From Oscheius onirici (lineage: Eukaryota; Nematoda; Chromadorea; Rhabditida; Rhabditidae): 64,000 nt of DNA. Within the stretch, counting starts at the first letter, position 1. Each line of letters opens with the position of its first letter. A program made the position numbers and the translations under genes. This document shows positions 46,512 to 59,324 of the stretch, piece by piece. The notes beneath the pieces were generated by a model. That model ran no database searches and had not been told where the DNA came from. It saw only the letters and a program-made list of their open reading frames with translations. Where the stretch lies: contig OW051473.1 in assembly GCA_932521025.1 (NCBI GenBank), positions 9,176,001-9,240,000 on the forward strand. The letters run 5' to 3'.

Positions 46512-47116
46512 TCCGATATCGGTTAGGTTTAGAATTAGAATATTTGAGTTTTAGCTGAAGCAAATAGGAACAAAGAGGGCCCAATGGAAAGTTTTCGAGA
46601 AACTCGCCTCTGAAGTTCAGGTGGTTCAACTCATGATGGGGGTATCATGGTAAATTTTCCAAAAGTGGTTTTCAAAAAGTGGTCCAATCGATCGAAAACA
46701 ATATGATAAGTCTCAGAAGAGCCTAAAACAGACTCAGTTGAACCACCTGAACTTCAGAGGCGAGTTTCTCGAAAACTTTCCATTGGGCCCTTTTTGTTCC
46801 ATACAGGATTTTGTAGCCCAGATTGAGCTCTTTCAAGGTACATCGGCCGATTTGTCCAATTCGAACCCTTTAGAGCTGTGGAACTGCCTGAAGTTGGTCA
46901 CTTTCGCAATTTAGACCCTCTATATCTCAGCGAGAAAAAATTTCTGGGAAATCGGGTCGCGGCTATCATTGTTTTTCATCAAGACCTTCAAATTTGTAAT
47001 TGGACGTTCTGTGAAAATTAGCCGGGATGTGCGCTAAACAGCTCTACTTCAAAGAAAAAAAAATTTGCTTCAGCTAAAACTCAAATATTCTAATTCTAAA
47101 CCTAACCGATATCGGA
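46512..47116. mobile_element. TA-flanked fold-back DNA transposon with perfect 54-bp ends
   Basis: 46512-46565 and 47063-47116 are exact inverted copies over 54 bp, starting TCCGATATCGGTTAGG. TA lies on both sides (46510-46511, 47117-47118). Inside, 46567-46631 and 46736-46800 form a second 65-bp inverted repeat with one mismatch, leaving a stem-loop in the left half. No coding sequence. Identical ends imply a recent insertion. Confidence 0.9.
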
Positions 47117-47118
47117 TA

Positions 47119-47946
47119 TATATATATAGACAGACTGAAAATTGCTCTTTTATTGACTCTTCCGGGGGCAACTGATACATCAACAATTGTGTAACTGGGA
47201 AGAGATGTAAAGATCGCAGATCTTTTTTATTGCAGAGGTCGTGGAGGATGAGTCAGAGATCAGCGAACGATGTTAGTATAAGAATTGTTCAAGAGACTGA
47301 AATTTCAAGCTATTGTCTATGAGAAAGACGTTTGTTCAGCACCGGTGAAGCCAAAAGCTGGGAATGCAACTTTAGTCAAAAAACTGGTATCTACCCAGAG
47401 TCCTAAAGTTTAAAAGTGTAGAAAAGTAGTCATCAAAAGACGGGTCTCTCTGTATTACAAAATCAAATTTAACGAAAATTGGTATACCTTAGGCTTATGC
47501 GGAGAAGGAAATGTTCAAATGACCCGATGCACTGTTTTGATTGCGCTGATTTGTCATGCTTACAAATATGGACACGTGTCTCAAAGCAATGTCGAAATCA
47601 TGAAGATCAGGAGAAACAAATTTCAAAATGAGCCAAAAAAAAACGGAGGAAGTGAATCAATTGATTTGCAACAATAGTGTTGTTGATTCAAAGGTAATCA
47701 CAGAATAATAATTTATTGGTGAACCGGTATTTTGGAACAGAGATTATGAGACAACTTCGCAAAGTCGATGATAGGGTAAAGATACGGAACAGTTAAGTGA
47801 AAAGGGCATAAAACGTCGAAAGTTGCTATTAAAGCCTATACATGACTATCAAAGAAGTAACAACGGACGGCGTTTCACCGGGCTCACACCCAAAAAAAAA
47901 AGTTTGGGAAGGAGAATGGATGAAAGACAGCGAAAATGACAGAATC
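47119..47946. other. No gene seen; 3' flank of the channel gene
   Basis: Includes a (ta)n run at 47117-47130 and the downstream region of the minus-strand egl-2-like gene. Confidence 0.4.
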
Positions 47947-50900
47947 TTAGACGCGTTTTCGATCAGGAGGACGGGTTGGAGCTCGACCGGTATCATCAAT
48001 TTGAATGGAAGGAACACTGGGACCTGTAGTGGCCCGTTCAGAGTCTTCGCCTCGCCAATCGCCCCTTTTGAGCTCATCGAGTGGAGGGACTGGTCGGGAA
48101 CTGAAAACACTGCTGTTCAAATAAATACTACTATTCGTTTTGATAGCTGGTGCACGCAAATGTTGCTTACCTTTGCCAGGAGCCTTGCTGCTCGCTCCAG
48201 GAGACACTTCTGGCCACTGGAAGACCTGGAGACTCCAGCTGAGACATCTGACTCTCGTTCAAGACCATCAGAGATCCCATAGGCATTGTTGAAGGAGTAC
48301 AACCACCGGTGTCATGATTGGAAACAATCAATCTCTCCAAATTGGTCAGCTTTTGAAGAATCTGATCCATGGTGGAGAGACGGTCCCCGATTTGTTCAAA
48401 CTTGTTGCGCATCTCACTGCGAACGTTTTGAACGGAGCTCCATTCCTGGAAACAATGGTTCTCTCCTTTACATTCTGTCTGTTTCTCTCGAGTCACTCGA
48501 TTATTTGACTATCTGACTCTCGGAGCTTCTTACTTTCTAACTTTCCGACTCTCTCTCTTTTCGTTCGGAACTCTCTGACTCTCGCTATTCCTTACTTTCT
48601 GATTCACTGACTCTCTGTCTCTCCACTCTCAGTCTCTCTATCGCTCTGACACTCTCGTAACCTTACGTTTTGATACTCCATCTCTCCGACTGTCATATTG
48701 TCTCTGGGTCTCTCTGACTTTCACTCTCGCCCGCTCCTACCTTAGTATTCTTCATATCAGCTGTCCAGCTAGTTCTGGATAGAGCATCTTCGTCGACAGT
48801 TTGACGCTTCTAACTCTTATTTAAACAAGAATTTATATAACTCCTACCAATAGCGGTGGCCTTTTGCTCTTTGAGCTGAGTCTCGGGGAACGGCCAAGGC
48901 TGTTAGTTGTTGTTTCATCAATCATGGAGTGCAGTGAAGGAATCCTTGTCACTTCGCCGTGTCGTTTTAGACCCTAAAAAAATGTTTTCTGAATTCTGCC
49001 TTGCCTGCTTACCTTTTCAATGTCAGCAAACATCGGGCTGGGGAAGATTCGTGGACCGTGACGTTCTCTCATTCGGAAGAGCAATTTCCTGACCGGATGG
49101 TCTGGGGGCAGAGTCAGCTTTTCGTTCTTTCGCTTAGCATCCAGCTCTTTTTCTCGCTTAACGTCAACGGTCTGAAAAAGGTAAAAAAATTCCGGTGTTT
49201 TTCAAAAACCAACCCTTCGGAACTTCATCCTATGCGTCAAGTTGTATGTGAGAACCAGATTTCTTCCAAAAGAGTTGGCAAAGGCTTTGTAGAAATGCAA
49301 AACTTCCATCAACTTGTCTTTTTGGATCATGTGCAAGTCGGTATAGGTTAAAGCTCGGACGTTTGCAGCCGACTGTCCTGTTGACCCGTTGTTTTTCCAG
49401 AACTCGTCGCCGAAAACGTCACCCTTCCCTGAAAATAAGAGTTTCTGGGAAAACATAATAAGTACCTAAAATTGCCACAACTTCATCATCTTGTATAACT
49501 TCTAGCGATCCGCTAACCACGAACCAGAGGGCATCTACAGACTCTCCGGTGTGGTAAAGAAGATCACCTGGTGCAGCGTGGTTGGACTTGAACATCCTAA
49601 GACCCGATTTTTGGAGGGAAAGTAAACTTACATTGCCAATGATCGTAAACAACCGTCAGAAGCTAGTCGAAAACAAGAGTGTTCGTTGAAGACTTTTCGA
49701 TTCAGATGAACACAGATGTCAGCCTTCATGTCCTTCGGACAGTAGCTCAGAACCTGAAGAGTATTTTGGGTTTAAAACTACAATCAAAATCACCTTCTGG
49801 GTATCGATTCCCTTGGTCATTGCCCAGGTAGAAACAACATAGTCCATGACCCGTTCCGCCAACTCTTTTGGAACTTCTTGTAATCTAATAAACTCCCTGA
49901 CATTGCTGATCATATCGTGGTAACTGAAAACGAACATAAGTCCCAAAACATACCAATAACTTACCGAACAGTCGCAGATGTCATCTGTTGAATGATTGTG
50001 GTCATGTGTCCGAAGATGGCAGCATATAGTAGCGCCGCCACAATCATCATGCCAACTCCGAAAATTTTCTCACTGTCAGTGTTGCAGGAAATGTTTCCGA
50101 AGCCGACAGTAGACATGCAGCTCATGGTGAAATAGAGAGCTGAAATCAAAAGATATGGTTCATCTCTTAATCTCTGCGAGTGGCTCATTAAGAATGTTAG
50201 TATTATGCCTGCTTGTGGAGTTTTTTTATTCGCTCCTTTTTCCTCTAGAAGGCTTTGATCCTTTTTCTCGCTTTCATCTCTACCTCCCTCTGTTTTAGGT
50301 GTCCCACAGGTATGGTATACAAGAAATATACCGTTCTTTCTATTACTACTCTCTCTACTACTCGGGCTCCGCCAAAAAGTTTCGCTACTAAAACTTGTGA
50401 TCCTGCTTTCAATGCGTGTGTTGTTGTCCTGAAGTCGAGCGCAAAGAATCTTCCGGATTCTTTGATATACTCGTTCAAACAGACGAAAAGACGCTTCGGA
50501 AAACTTGCGCTGCTTGCAACGCCCCTGTGAAGGAGGCTGATGGAAGCCGCATACAGATGTGTTGTTGCTTCACCGACAACTGCACGCCACCCACGCCGAT
50601 GCCCTTTTTTGATATATAAAAAACTTTTATGACTCTGGAAATGTACTGGAAAGACAGAGATACAGATGGATCTAATGACAGACACACAGAGAGACTGAGA
50701 CGTGTTACGTTGAGCTGTTCTTAACAATTAGTTGATCTGTACTCAGTACGCTCCAGGTCCGTTTCCCGCATTTTTATTTTCGAAAGAAACGTTTCATAAA
50801 CGGAGACGCGACAAACTTTACATCAACTTTCAAAAACGCATGGAAAGGCAGAGGAACTTACATGAAATGTAGGATGCACTTCTTGACGGTCCTCCGACCA

Positions 50901-53900
50901 GTTTTGTCTTATTCGACAAGTTTATATTGTATGGCGATTTGAGATCATTGGCCAGGCGGAAGAGCCATCCATCAGGAATTAGTGGATTGTCGAGCTGGAA
51001 AACCAATGAACAAATTCAAAGAGTTTCTCACTTTTAACCGCACTTCATACTCTCCTATCATAAACCAGATACAGGCTAACCAGTGGGCTACGAGGACGTA
51101 TGCACAGAGAAGTAGAAGTAGGGTGGCGGCACCGTATTCGAGGTAGTTGTCGAGTTTACGAGCCACTCTTCCGAGACGCAAGAGACGTACGACTTTAAGT
51201 GCTGAGAACAGACTTCCTATCCTCTGGAATCAAAACAAACCATTGAGAAAACCACTCCGGGCTACCTCATCATCGCGCTTGAACATGTAGAAGATATCGT
51301 ACGGTAGACAGGACAGCAGATCGATGAGAAACCACGATTTGAAATAGTTTTGACGAATTACTGATGGGTCTATCACAACCTACAAATGCTGTATTTTGGC
51401 TTTTGAAGTGCAAAAATACCTCTCCACCCGGACCGACGAATGTTGTATGGAAATTTAATAGAATATCGGCAAAGAAAATAACATCAACGATAGAATCCAT
51501 AAGAGCAAGTGAATCCATTCCCGAACCCGGAATATCCCTAAAATGAAATTTTTTAAATCTTGGAAGGTGAAAAACAGTGCACATGACAACTAATCTTGCT
51601 CTGGAAGGGACAATTAAGCAATAAAATGAGAGTGTGAGAGCTGTGAGTGGCAAAAAACAACGTGCCAGTTTGATCATGCTTAAATATAAACGGGAACAGG
51701 ACATGCAAGAAAAGAACAAATCCATGCGATAAACAACGTATAAAAATTCACCTGAACGGCTGCATAAAGAACGGTTTAAGGCTAAAACATAAATTTTAAG
51801 GGGAAGTTTCATGCTTATTTGTACCTAGAATTTTTGTCAGCTAATATTTCAAAATTTCAGTGCATTAGGCATTTTTCAAAACTTATGAACGTTATCATTC
51901 CTTGTCGCAAATATGTCATTCAAAATTTCAAAAAGATTCAACCCTCTGGTGATTACAGGCAAGATGTTTGATAGTTACGCTTAGGTTACGAAAAACCAAA
52001 TAACATCGGCCTTTCATTTGTCTATTACATCGCATCTTAAGATAATACCAGATCAAAACTCTCACCTAGTTGCTGCCCCTGTGCCGGTGAGTTTACTGGG
52101 AAATAATATAAAGTGTTAATGACACAACTATACCTACAACTCAAAACACCTTGGGGTTATATTAAGCATGCATGACCAGAGTGCCATTTACAGGCGAAAC
52201 AGAAGGGATTTTAGTGAGAAAGTGGCGGATTATTAGAGAGATATTAAAGATTTAGTAGTACTAAGTTTCAGACTTTGATTCAACAAGAAAGGAACTTACC
52301 TATTTTTGAAGGAGATATTATATGGTACGATGAATGCAGTATACATAGTTAGACCAAGTATGGACCAGTCCCATATTGTTTTGAATGTAGAGTAGTGAAG
52401 AATGATGTGCGGCGATGTTTTTGGCGTTTCTTGTCGGTATTGAGGCAACATGTCTCCACCGAGATTCATAACCTTAAAAAAGATCATTTTTATGGTGTTA
52501 AAATCTTAATGTGCACTAATATTAACGATACACCGTGTCACACTACGTTTTAGAAGCCTAGTCAAGGATAGTAACGTGATGTTGCATGCCGTGAAGAAAA
52601 ACTATAGAGTGAGAAAAAACACAATCCCGCATAATACTCGAGATTGAGACCGCGGTTCCTTTCTAACAGGCTATTTGATTGCAAAAACCGAAACTGTAAA
52701 TCTACTTCAGATGCTCAAACGGGGAGACGGTGTGTATGCGGCAACCCGGCTTTTAAATAGAGTAGGAGCGGGAAGAGACCTTGATAACCTGATTGAAGTT
52801 GCTTGAAGACGGAGCCGACGCCTTGTGCAGGTCCTTTGTCTCAATCTGGTTGAATTGCTGCTTCGACTTGGCAATCCTGGCGATTTGGAGAATCCTCGAG
52901 AGACCTAAAACTGTATATTTTGTACTGAGCATTTTCTGAACTTGAGGTTTTTCGTTTCCCGGTTCGAGTCTATAAATCAGAATTTTTACGATCTGGTTTC
53001 CAAGTAACAGGGAGTAATGGACTCGCATGGGAGGCTGAATCTCAAAATGTCTAGCAAATTGTTGAAAAACTGACATATTTGTGCTATGTTTGAAAGTCAA
53101 AATTGCTTCTGGAATCCTCATTCAAATAGGAATCCTCATTCAAATAAGAAAAGAGAATGCAATTTTGGTTGCATGTTTTTAGCTATAAATGTTGCGCTAT
53201 AGCGTGCAGGAATACTCATACAAGACAAAGTTTACCGCGGATCTTAAAACGACTGCTTTCCCAACTATCAATTTAACTTTTATCACTATGGGAAAACAGT
53301 AAAACATTGGTTGTTGGATGTGAACCCTTGTTACAAAGTTGCAGAAGACAGATGATTTCGCGTGTTTAAACGCTAGAAAGATCGGAATACTGTTTGTTTC
53401 AATCCAGACAGATTACCCAACTAAAACTCTTGTTTAACAGCGTTTTTACCTTTGTTATTCTCATCGTCCAGAGGCTGTTTTAGTGGCGTAATGTCCTTGA
53501 ACTGACAGAGATACAAAACTACTGTATCCTTGTCGTTTTTGATAGGAGCTAGATGTACAAGCAGCCATATAGGTGTTTCTAAAGACATTACTCCCAGAAG
53601 AGAAAACTACTGACTGTTCTTTTTGCAGAGTCCAATTTCCGCTTGATCCGTCCTGGCATTGTCCAGAGCAGTCTGTATTCGCGCCAAACTCCCCGGCTCA
53701 CCGTGATCTCCGTGCATGAATGCCAACCTAAAAATAATAATAGGGAGCACAAGCCACTTACGAGCATGGTTTCTGCATGATTTCAGCCCTGGTGTAGCCG
53801 ACCAGCTTGCTGAAGCCGTCATTACAGTATACGATAGGATAGTCGACTATTTGAGCGTTGGCGAGGATGAAAGACGTGTCTAAGTTTATTTTAGCACCAT

Positions 53901-53997
53901 TCTAACGAAAAGGCTTACCGGCATTGTTACATCGTCTGATAACATTTTCGAGGAATGTGTTCTGCGGGGCTACGAGTCCTCGCTTGGCGACGACCAT
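47947..53997 (-). CDS. egl-2: EAG-type voltage-gated potassium channel
   Basis: Twenty exons join to 953 residues. Order: the EAG N-cap ([17 protein letters not shown]), PAS domain ([20 protein letters not shown]), linker, S1-S3 ([20 protein letters not shown]), S4 ([17 protein letters not shown]), S5, pore with filter STVGFGN, S6 ([19 protein letters not shown]), C-linker, cyclic-nucleotide-binding homology domain ([20 protein letters not shown]) and a C-terminal coiled coil ([19 protein letters not shown]). The N-cap separates it from ERG/unc-103. Exons: 53997-53919, 53879-53762, 53727-53615, 53578-53450, 52904-52780, 52472-52300, 51537-51420, 51379-51266, 51223-51032, 50994-50862, 50139-49965, 49923-49794, 49753-49632, 49596-49466, 49428-49214, 49171-49013, 48973-48848, 48809-48741, 48445-48171, 48112-47947. 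Some donors are weak (gtctct, gttggt). Confidence 0.93.
50196..50619 (+). CDS. Candidate nested gene: secreted cysteine-rich protein
   Basis: It lies on the strand opposite the channel, in its 722-nt intron 50140-50861. One frame (from about 50247) begins with a signal-peptide-like [19 protein letters not shown] and continues to [13 protein letters not shown] second, offset frame ends [20 protein letters not shown] and stops at 50619. The final CCC...DNC spacing resembles three-finger or ET-module secreted proteins of nematodes. No splice pair joining the two frames was found, so there may be a missed intron, a sequence error or a decayed gene. Confidence 0.35.
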
Positions 53998-56959
53998 ACC
54001 CTCACATAAAAGCGCGGAATCTAAAAGACGGCAAAGTTTAAAATGAAGTTTAAAGACAGTATATGAAGACTGGAGGAAATTTGTTAAATGGAGCGCGTCG
54101 GTCACAGCAATAGGGAAGCCGAAAACAATTTCTACGCGCAAAGACCAATGGGGCCTCTTGAAGAAATGTGACTCTCTCTCACTCAGTAGCCCTCTCAAAA
54201 TTAGAGGTTCGGCGAAAGTGGACTGAAAGTTTAAATGGCAGGTGAGAAGCTTGGGAGGGCATTAGTCTTGTATTGAATTGGGTATTGAATGTCTCGGAGT
54301 CATAAATCCGCGCCAGTTATTGCGCATGAGAGCAGCGACACACAGGGCGGCGACACATTTACGCAAATAATTACGAGTAATGTTCTTACACTGTCTAATT
54401 GGCTCGTGCACTTGGAAGCCTCTGTACATACTGGGTCTTATAAAAGAGCGGATTCCTCTGTCGCATTAACACACAGCTGTTTTTGACTGCTTTAAGAGAG
54501 ACTCTCTCGCCGGGTGTTAAGGAAAGTGCGCGGTCAATTTCGCCTCCTCACAGAATTAGAACTCACCAGCAGCATGGGGCACGGATTAGCGGATTAGACA
54601 AACGCTTCACACGTATGTGTGCATCGCTCCTTGTGCACTGAGCTGCAACAGGAAGTGCCTAACCGACTGGGAAAACAGAGGTATGGAATTATTTCGGCAT
54701 AGGAAAGCCGGAAATGGAAGACACAAAGGTGCGACATCCGAGGGATGGAGCCGCCAGATCAGGTGGGACAAATAATTCAGAGAGTCGGCCTGGGCCCAAC
54801 ACGCGACATCTGGCATCGCAAAGAGGAGAGAAAGTGCGTGGGGGAGATAGAGTCAAGCCTGCCGTAGTTAGCTATGAATGAAAGCGCGGTTAGAGGTGAG
54901 AAAAGTCGAAAATGAGTAGCCAAGATTTTGGTACAGTCCATACAGACCTCTCAGTCTCTGTTATTTTGCCCGTCGCTAGAGACTCTGCTCGTTAGGAGGG
55001 CGCCTATAATGGGACGAGCTAATTCCGTTACTCTCTCCCTGGAAGCACTTTCTCTCAGACCTTTTTTTCGAGAAAAAGAGGTATGGTCCTATATCTTTTC
55101 AGAAAAGGAAGAGACCCATTAGCCATGTAGTCAGGAAGTTGGAGCAACACATGTGTGTTGGTGGCAAAAATAGCTAGGAGCAATGTAACCAGGTCTCTCC
55201 TTGTTTCCGCAAATGTAAGAGTCTTGGCATAAACAGATTATCTCACCTTGGCACGTACTTGCTCAATAGAAGATTAGTCCAACAATTCTCTGGAAGCTCG
55301 TATTGTCCGAAATGACTATTGGGGCGGTACGGGCTGTTTGTTTGTAATTGCTACAGTATGACAAAATTACAGGTACTGAACAACGTATAACAGGATGAGG
55401 TGTAATCAGGAAAATTGTCGGCTAGGCGGGCCCGTCTAGAACAGGTATGTGTTTGAATAGGGCTCATATAGCCCGAGCCGGTAATTTATAGAAGAGCTGA
55501 GGGAGAGTGAGTGTCAATGGAATAGACGCCTCAAAAAACGGAGAAGAAAGAAACGACCAATGTCGAAGACGGACTTAATTGCCTGTTAGGGCGGGAGAGA
55601 GGTGGGTCTCGGGACCAAGACGGAAAGAAACGCTCCCACCACCCCCAGGTTAATCAACTAAACGTGGATCAATTGCCTGCTGGGGCTGCGTTTCGAAAAC
55701 TGGAGCGAAAAAAGTTTTGAAACAGCCGCGCAAAGTGACTAGAAGCAAAAAAAGGCATCTGTTCCTTCTCGAACAGATAAGGAGCATCAGCACTGCAGCC
55801 GATGGCAGCCATGTGGGCCTCCGGTTGCCTGGGTGACAACACCGGCTGCTCGTCTGACCCCTCAGGCCACCTTGCGCGGTGTTCTAATCACCCCTAATCA
55901 CTGTATATGACAATTAGCATGGTAATCATTAGGTATTGATGTGTCCGACGGGAAGAAGAGGAAGCTTCCTGGATCGTCTCCCATGATGTGACCTTCCCAT
56001 GAACAGACAGGCAGTTTGTGTTAAAGGTTTTATTGGTCATGCAGTTTTTACTTTCAAGTGCGTGGTTACCTGGTTACCGTCTAGATGTCTGCAAACTTAA
56101 GATTCGGGAAGCTTAAAAACGAATCAACCCTGTATTCGACCAGATACAGTTAATGTGTTTCCAGCCGAGAGCGAAAGCGATATTTTTCATGTTACCGTTT
56201 TGTCTAGCATCTGAATTCAAGGAAAGCGACAACCAGAACTGTTCCGGAGTGAACAGGGTTTCTAAAGAATCCGCAGTGGTGTTGTGAAGATAAAAATCTC
56301 CCATGTTTTATAAGAACATGATTGTCGATACAGTCAACTTGTTCGTGGAATCGACTTAATAGGTGTGAAATAAGAGTACTCTCGTCCTCGAAGACAAAAT
56401 GACTCATATAAGCTAGACTATTTCGAAGGTGTAGAGCACCTGCGTCACTGAAATTGCATAGTAGACCATCTGCCAGAGAGGAGAGAGAAAGTGTCCGGGG
56501 GATAACTACCGTGAAACTAGATGTCACACTTGTTTTTCAGCCAAAAGGGCAGATGTCTTTCAGAGCAGACACAGAGCCGTGATAATGAGTCTGTGGTCTG
56601 CGGGGGTCGAGACAATTTCCGAGAAGATTTTTTCCAGACGGGGAAAGGACGATGAGGTTTTCAGTCGTGTGGGAGATGACAATCAATCAGTGGCTCTTTT
56701 GGACGACTAATCATTGAACTTGTGTCCTGACAAAGAAACGACACGAAAAGATCACATATGAAGTGAGCAAAGAGCCCGTCTCTACAAGAGGAGCTTATCC
56801 GCCGGCTCATCCCCTATATTTCTCAAAATACTGGCCCGAAAGAAAACGTCAAAGCTGGAGAAAGTTCATTCCGAAGAGAGAAACTATTTGGGCAAAATAT
56901 AATCTGTGTGCAATATGTGGCAGTGTACTCGTATAGTAGTGATAGGCATGATCGGGAAA
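53998..56959. other. Intergenic; no gene seen
   Basis: About 3 kb upstream of egl-2 and downstream of the mec-9-like gene. Only short frames without splice signals. It should hold the egl-2 promoter; the 5' leader of egl-2 has a ttttag acceptor 32 nt before the ATG. Confidence 0.5.
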
Positions 56960-59324
56960 TTACAGCAGTGCAGAGAGAAGTAGCAGAACTAGCGATACGC
57001 TTAAGGACCGAGCAGAGTTTGAATTCTCCTTCTCTTTAGCAGCAGCTGCAGCAGCGGCAGCCTCTGCCTCCTTTTTCTTCACCTCCTCCTCTTGAGCCTT
57101 TTCAACAGCTAGAGCCTCTTCTTTTGCCTTCTCCTCAGCAGACGCCTTCTCCTTTTCTTCGCGTTCCCGTTTCTTGGTGGCCGGATCTTAATAAAACGAT
57201 GTTTTAAGCTATAAAATGGTTACCTTTGTAAGGCTCGTCGGCCGGAGGAGCTGTTGGGGTCTTTTTCTGCGTTCCGAGCCTCTGTTTCATTTGCTGGACC
57301 CATTCTTCTTTCCCACTACTCACTAGTTCGACCTGCTTTCCGTACCGCTCCTCGGGAGGACTTGAACCGATAGCTCAAGTAATTTTTATTAGCCTGTTCT
57401 AAAAACAATTACCAATGTCACAATTTTTGCCACCGAAGCCTTCTCTACAATCACAGAAATAGGTACTGAATCCGCTGGTAGTCCGGCAAGTGCCATTGTT
57501 TAGACATGGGTTCGTTTCACAGGGTTCTAGATTTTGTGTTGGACAAAAAAATATCAAAGTCACTTTGATCACAAGACTTCCCGCCAAAACCGGATGCACA
57601 GAAACATTCGAAAGACGTTTTACCCTTCTCTACTTTGGCTTGACATGTCGCCCCGTTTAGACATGGATTCTTGGCGCAAGGATCGTTGTCTTAATACAAC
57701 TATTAATTAAAAATTAAAGTCAACTAACCCATCTTCTGCTCGCAGTTGTTCCCGGTATAGCCGGGCTTGCACTTGCAATAGTACGTATTCTTTTTCCAGA
57801 CCCAAACGCAGACACCATCGTTTTCACAAGGCTCCTCTTCAATGCATTGGTCGGTTGTATTCGGCCCTAGTAATTGGCATTTTGTGGAAAGATTTGAAAA
57901 CTTACTATACATCTCCGCGAGAGCTTCAACCATTCGGTGCTTGTCGTTATTGTGCCAAGGCTTTCTTGCTGAAACATTTTGTGAGGTAAGAACAACTCTC
58001 AGGATTGAGGATCACAAATATAAATGTTCTGATTTTAAACCTTTCCATAGATTTTGACCGTATGCATCAGTTTGAAATAGATGGGTCCCATCCCACTCTG
58101 TAACACTGTTTTGGTAGAGTTCTTTTTTAGCAAGCTGACGTGAAATGAAGCAATGTCAGAAGTACCCGTAATAGTACTAATTTCAGGTTTCAAGTGTGAA
58201 TCACACTGAAAGCTACCTTTTTCGCAGTTTGTTTAAAAGAAGCTCGAAAAAACATAGTTGTTGTCTTCTCAAAAGTTGCAATGTACCGAGAATGTGAGAA
58301 AGTTTGCTATTCGACTGAGATACATTTTTCAGCATATCCAATGCTAAGCAAGCTCTAGCTCTTACTAGTTTACAGATCGATTAAAGAATGGGTGACTTGA
58401 CTTTGCAGCAGAGGGATTTTAACTTGGGTTTCAACGGCTTAGATTTTCGCTGATGCTTCCTCCGTTTGTTATAGCGCATTTTTTACTGTATTGACAAAAA
58501 AAATCTTACGATCTTTCGTAGCCGGATCAGCGCATGTGACTCTGCAAGAAGATTCGTCTTGGAATATGTTCTGGCTGTCTCCTCGACATCCATCATACCA
58601 GAAGGGCACGCATTGCTGCAAAAAAACGAGAGCGGTCAATAACGGATGAGGAACTCACTTTTGAATTGCGATCGAAATACCACTGCTGGCGCCAACGACC
58701 TCCATTGCATTGGTTCTTATAATTCTCGTCAAAGTCCACCAAGCAGGCCCCTAGAAATGACCTCTATTATGGCGAGTTCACAGACGGAACGACTAACTCG
58801 ATTTGTACATTGGCTGCGACTCGCATAACCACTGGCATGTGAGAGCGTCTTCAAACATGTTGCGAGAGTCGGATCGACAGCCGTCAAACCTGAAAAGTTT
58901 GGTCTTCTGGGTCATAAATGCTTTGTAAAACTAAATTTCAATGAGAAAAGGTCAGGATAGAGCTCGAGAGCAGGTAGGAAAAAATGATATGCATAGTACC
59001 GTAACTCAAGTTGTAGCACCTGTGTCATAGAGACACGTAAAGTCAAGTTTAAAATCGGAATTCTTACCAGAACTGACGACACGTGAGTGAAGCATGGTCA
59101 AAGTAGTATCGTTGTTGCCACTGACCTGCAAGTTTTCCTATAAATCTATTCAAAACTGAAATCTTACCATTTGAGCACTGATTCCTATAGTTGAGATCAA
59201 ATTTGTCCCAGCAGACTTCTGAACGTGAATTGACAGCACGAAATAAATAGACTAGTAGCAGTAGTGTGACTATCCGAAAGTCGAGTGGAAAGACACGGGG
59301 ACACGTGAAATCATGGCTGGCCAT
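56960..59324 (-). CDS. mec-9: mec-9 short form from an internal start
   Basis: The exon containing EVCWDKF extends upstream in frame to an ATG at 59324 and encodes a new signal peptide (DFRIVTLLLLVYLFRAVNS). Exon 59324-59168 then joins the same ten downstream exons to give 440 residues, with two Kunitz and three EGF-like domains plus the Glu-rich tail. A TATA-like tataac lies a few bases upstream. C. elegans mec-9 is known to make long and short transcripts, so this is very likely the conserved short form. Its promoter would lie in the 614-nt intron 59219-59832. Confidence 0.75.

Noticed and set aside
50245-50727. 160-codon minus-strand frame in the egl-2 intron
   Set aside because: It would interrupt the channel between two exons that join in frame, and it is the shadow of the opposite-strand Cys-rich frame.
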